From contig NZ_WJFD01000006.1 in assembly GCF_009647655.1 (NCBI RefSeq), positions 62,001 to 126,000 of the forward strand: DNA of 64,000 nucleotides, in the 5' to 3' direction. The position numbers and the translations under genes are program-made. Positions 62,901-64,000 of the stretch are shown one piece after another (the stretch's first letter is position 1; every line of letters begins with the position of its first letter). Source of the stretch: Chitinophaga sp. SYP-B3965 (GTDB lineage: Bacteria; Bacteroidota; Bacteroidia; Chitinophagales; Chitinophagaceae). The notes under the pieces were generated by a model. The model saw only the letters and a list, made by a program, of their open reading frames with translations. It was not told where the DNA came from and made no database searches.

Positions 62901-62932
62901 AAAGCCCCGATGGAATCCATCGGGGCTTTTTT
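62901..62932 (+). terminator. terminator of the small basic peptide gene
   Basis: Perfect 13-base arms (62901-62913 and 62917-62929) with an AAT loop, a GC-rich core and a T-run on the plus strand. The A-run at the left end lets it work weakly on the other strand too. Confidence 0.92.
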
Positions 62933-63010
62933 ATGATTGAATGGCTTTTACACCAAAGGCATCAAACTAAAACCTGCAGCTATTAAACTCAGCATCAAAG
63001 ACAGCCATTA

Positions 63011-64000
63011 TCACATCTTCTTAAACACCACAATCCCATTATGCCCCCCAAAACCAAAAGTATTACTCATCGCCACCTTCACTTCCTTTTCAACAGCGGA
63101 ACCTAACACAATCTGCAAACCCGCAGGAATAGCAGGATCCAGGTTCTCCGTATTAATAGTAGGCGGAATAATCCCTTTCTGAATACTCATAATACTCGCA
63201 ATCGCTTCAATAGCACCTGCTGCTCCTAATAAATGCCCCGTCATGGATTTCGTAGCACTCACATGTAAATTATCCGGCGATGAACCAAACAATTTACGGA
63301 TAGCCGTGATCTCACTCAGATCACCAACAGGCGTAGAAGTAGCATGTGCATTCAAATAACTCACATCTTCTACATTCAACTCTCCATCTTCCAAAGCAAA
63401 TTTCATAGCCTGCAAAGCACCCAGCCCTTCAGGATGTGTAGCCGTCATATGATAAGCATCTGCCGTCATAGCAGCCCCTGCAACTTCTGCATATATCTTT
63501 GCACCACGTGCTTTAGCATGTTCATATTCTTCCAGCACCAAAGCACCAGCCCCTTCTCCCATCACAAATCCATCCCGGCTAATATCAAAAGGCCTTGAAG
63601 CTGTAGCCGGATCATCATTCCTGATGGACATCGCTTTCATCGCACAAAAACCACCCACCGATGCCGGTGTAATCGGCGCTTCAGAACCTCCGGTGATGAT
63701 CACTTTCGCTTTACCCAAACGGATATAGTTCAGTGCATCCATAATAGCCGTATTGGAAGTAGCACAGGCAGAGACAGTAGTATAGTTGATCCCCATCAAC
63801 CCATGCTGCATGGAGATCATGCCGGAAGCCATATTGGTGATCAGCTTCGGCACGAAATAAGGAGAAAAACGCGGATTGAAACCACCTTCCACATATTCCG
63901 TTACCTGCTCTTCAAAAGTTTGCATCCCTCCCTGACCTGAACCCCAGATCACACCTGTAGCAAAAGGATCCATACCGGAAAAATCCAGCCCGGAATCTTT
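63011..64000 (-). CDS. fabF: beta-ketoacyl-ACP synthase II, 3' part (cut by window edge)
   Basis: The C-terminal 329 residues of a KAS II; the frame runs open off the right edge (reading KDSGLDFSGMDPFATG), so the start lies beyond 64000. The catalytic Cys is in VSACATSN, and the two His are in NAHATSTPVGD and MTGHLLGAAG. The protein ends FGFGGHNGIVVFKKM as usual. It extends fatty acyl chains with malonyl-ACP in the cytoplasm. Confidence 0.96.
   Translation of the reverse strand, partial: KDSGLDFSGMDPFATGVIWGSGQGGMQTFEEQVTEYVEGGFNPRFSPYFVPKLITNMASGMISMQHGLMGINYTTVSACATSNTAIMDALNYIRLGKAKVIITGGSEAPITPASVGGFCAMKAMSIRNDDPATASRPFDISRDGFVMGEGAGALVLEEYEHAKARGAKIYAEVAGAAMTADAYHMTATHPEGLGALQAMKFALEDGELNVEDVSYLNAHATSTPVGDLSEITAIRKLFGSSPDNLHVSATKSMTGHLLGAAGAIEAIASIMSIQKGIIPPTINTENLDPAIPAGLQIVLGSAVEKEVKVAMSNTFGFGGHNGIVVFKKM

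Overview
The window is chromosomal DNA of a Bacteroidota bacterium, most likely Chitinophagaceae and Chitinophaga-like. The evidence is two SusC/SusD pairs, two ECF sigma/FecR pairs, a one-piece hybrid two-component regulator, LytTR-type kinase/regulator pairs, DUF4249, DUF983 and DUF4157 proteins, almost no Shine-Dalgarno sequences, and promoter elements of the Bacteroidota form TAnnTTTG. No tRNA, rRNA, CRISPR array, insertion sequence or phage gene was seen. The right edge cuts through fabF.

Layout. 1-1.4 kb: two secreted or lipoprotein genes of unknown role. 1.6-13.6 kb: a compact minus-strand polysaccharide utilisation locus with a hybrid sensor/regulator, SusC, SusD, a surface glycan-binding lipoprotein and one clan GH-A glycosidase. 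13.7-19.4 kb: AraC regulators, a secreted TPR-esterase, a RibD/DHFR-like reductase, and a GAPDH plus flavin-binding protein pair. 19.4-24.5 kb: an outer-membrane barrel, a LytTR regulator with its TPR kinase, and a cold-shock protein. 24.6-28.1 kb: a DUF4157 (eCIS core) protein with a putative permuted papain-fold domain, small proteins and a TlpA-like thioredoxin. 28.3-34.1 kb: two exported sugar-metabolism enzymes flank an ECF42 sigma module with two AhpD-like proteins and a DGPF/YCII protein; a LysR gene follows. 34.2-42.3 kb: small proteins, hemolysin III, a TPR-DUF2971 protein, a DUF885 metallopeptidase-like lipoprotein, and a cluster of two paralogous methyltransferases around a YoaK-like membrane protein and a Crp/Fnr regulator. 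42.4-46 kb: a LytTR pair with a serine hydrolase, and MscS. 46-51 kb: a sigma/FecR/TonB-receptor/DUF4249 operon. 51-52.4 kb: a HEPN-like protein and a five-helix membrane protein. 52.5-61.4 kb: a second sigma/FecR pair, divergent from an STN-bearing SusC/SusD pair, which converges on a MauE/cysteine-rich peptide/membrane-anchored protein operon. 61.5 kb: a structurally complete TPP riboswitch with terminator. 61.7-64 kb: a GH43 glycosidase, a 52-residue basic peptide gene and fabF.

How the parts work together. The first locus senses a glycan with the hybrid regulator, binds and imports it through SGBP and SusCD, and cuts it with a surface or periplasmic lipoprotein glycosidase. The two sigma/FecR sets are built for surface signalling from the STN-bearing receptors next to them. 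The most unusual items are the TPP riboswitch standing in front of genes with no evident thiamin role, the DUF4157 fusion protein far from any contractile-injection genes, the mirrored methyltransferase promoters around a Crp/Fnr gene, and the shared TGTCCAATT boxes around the ECF42 gene.
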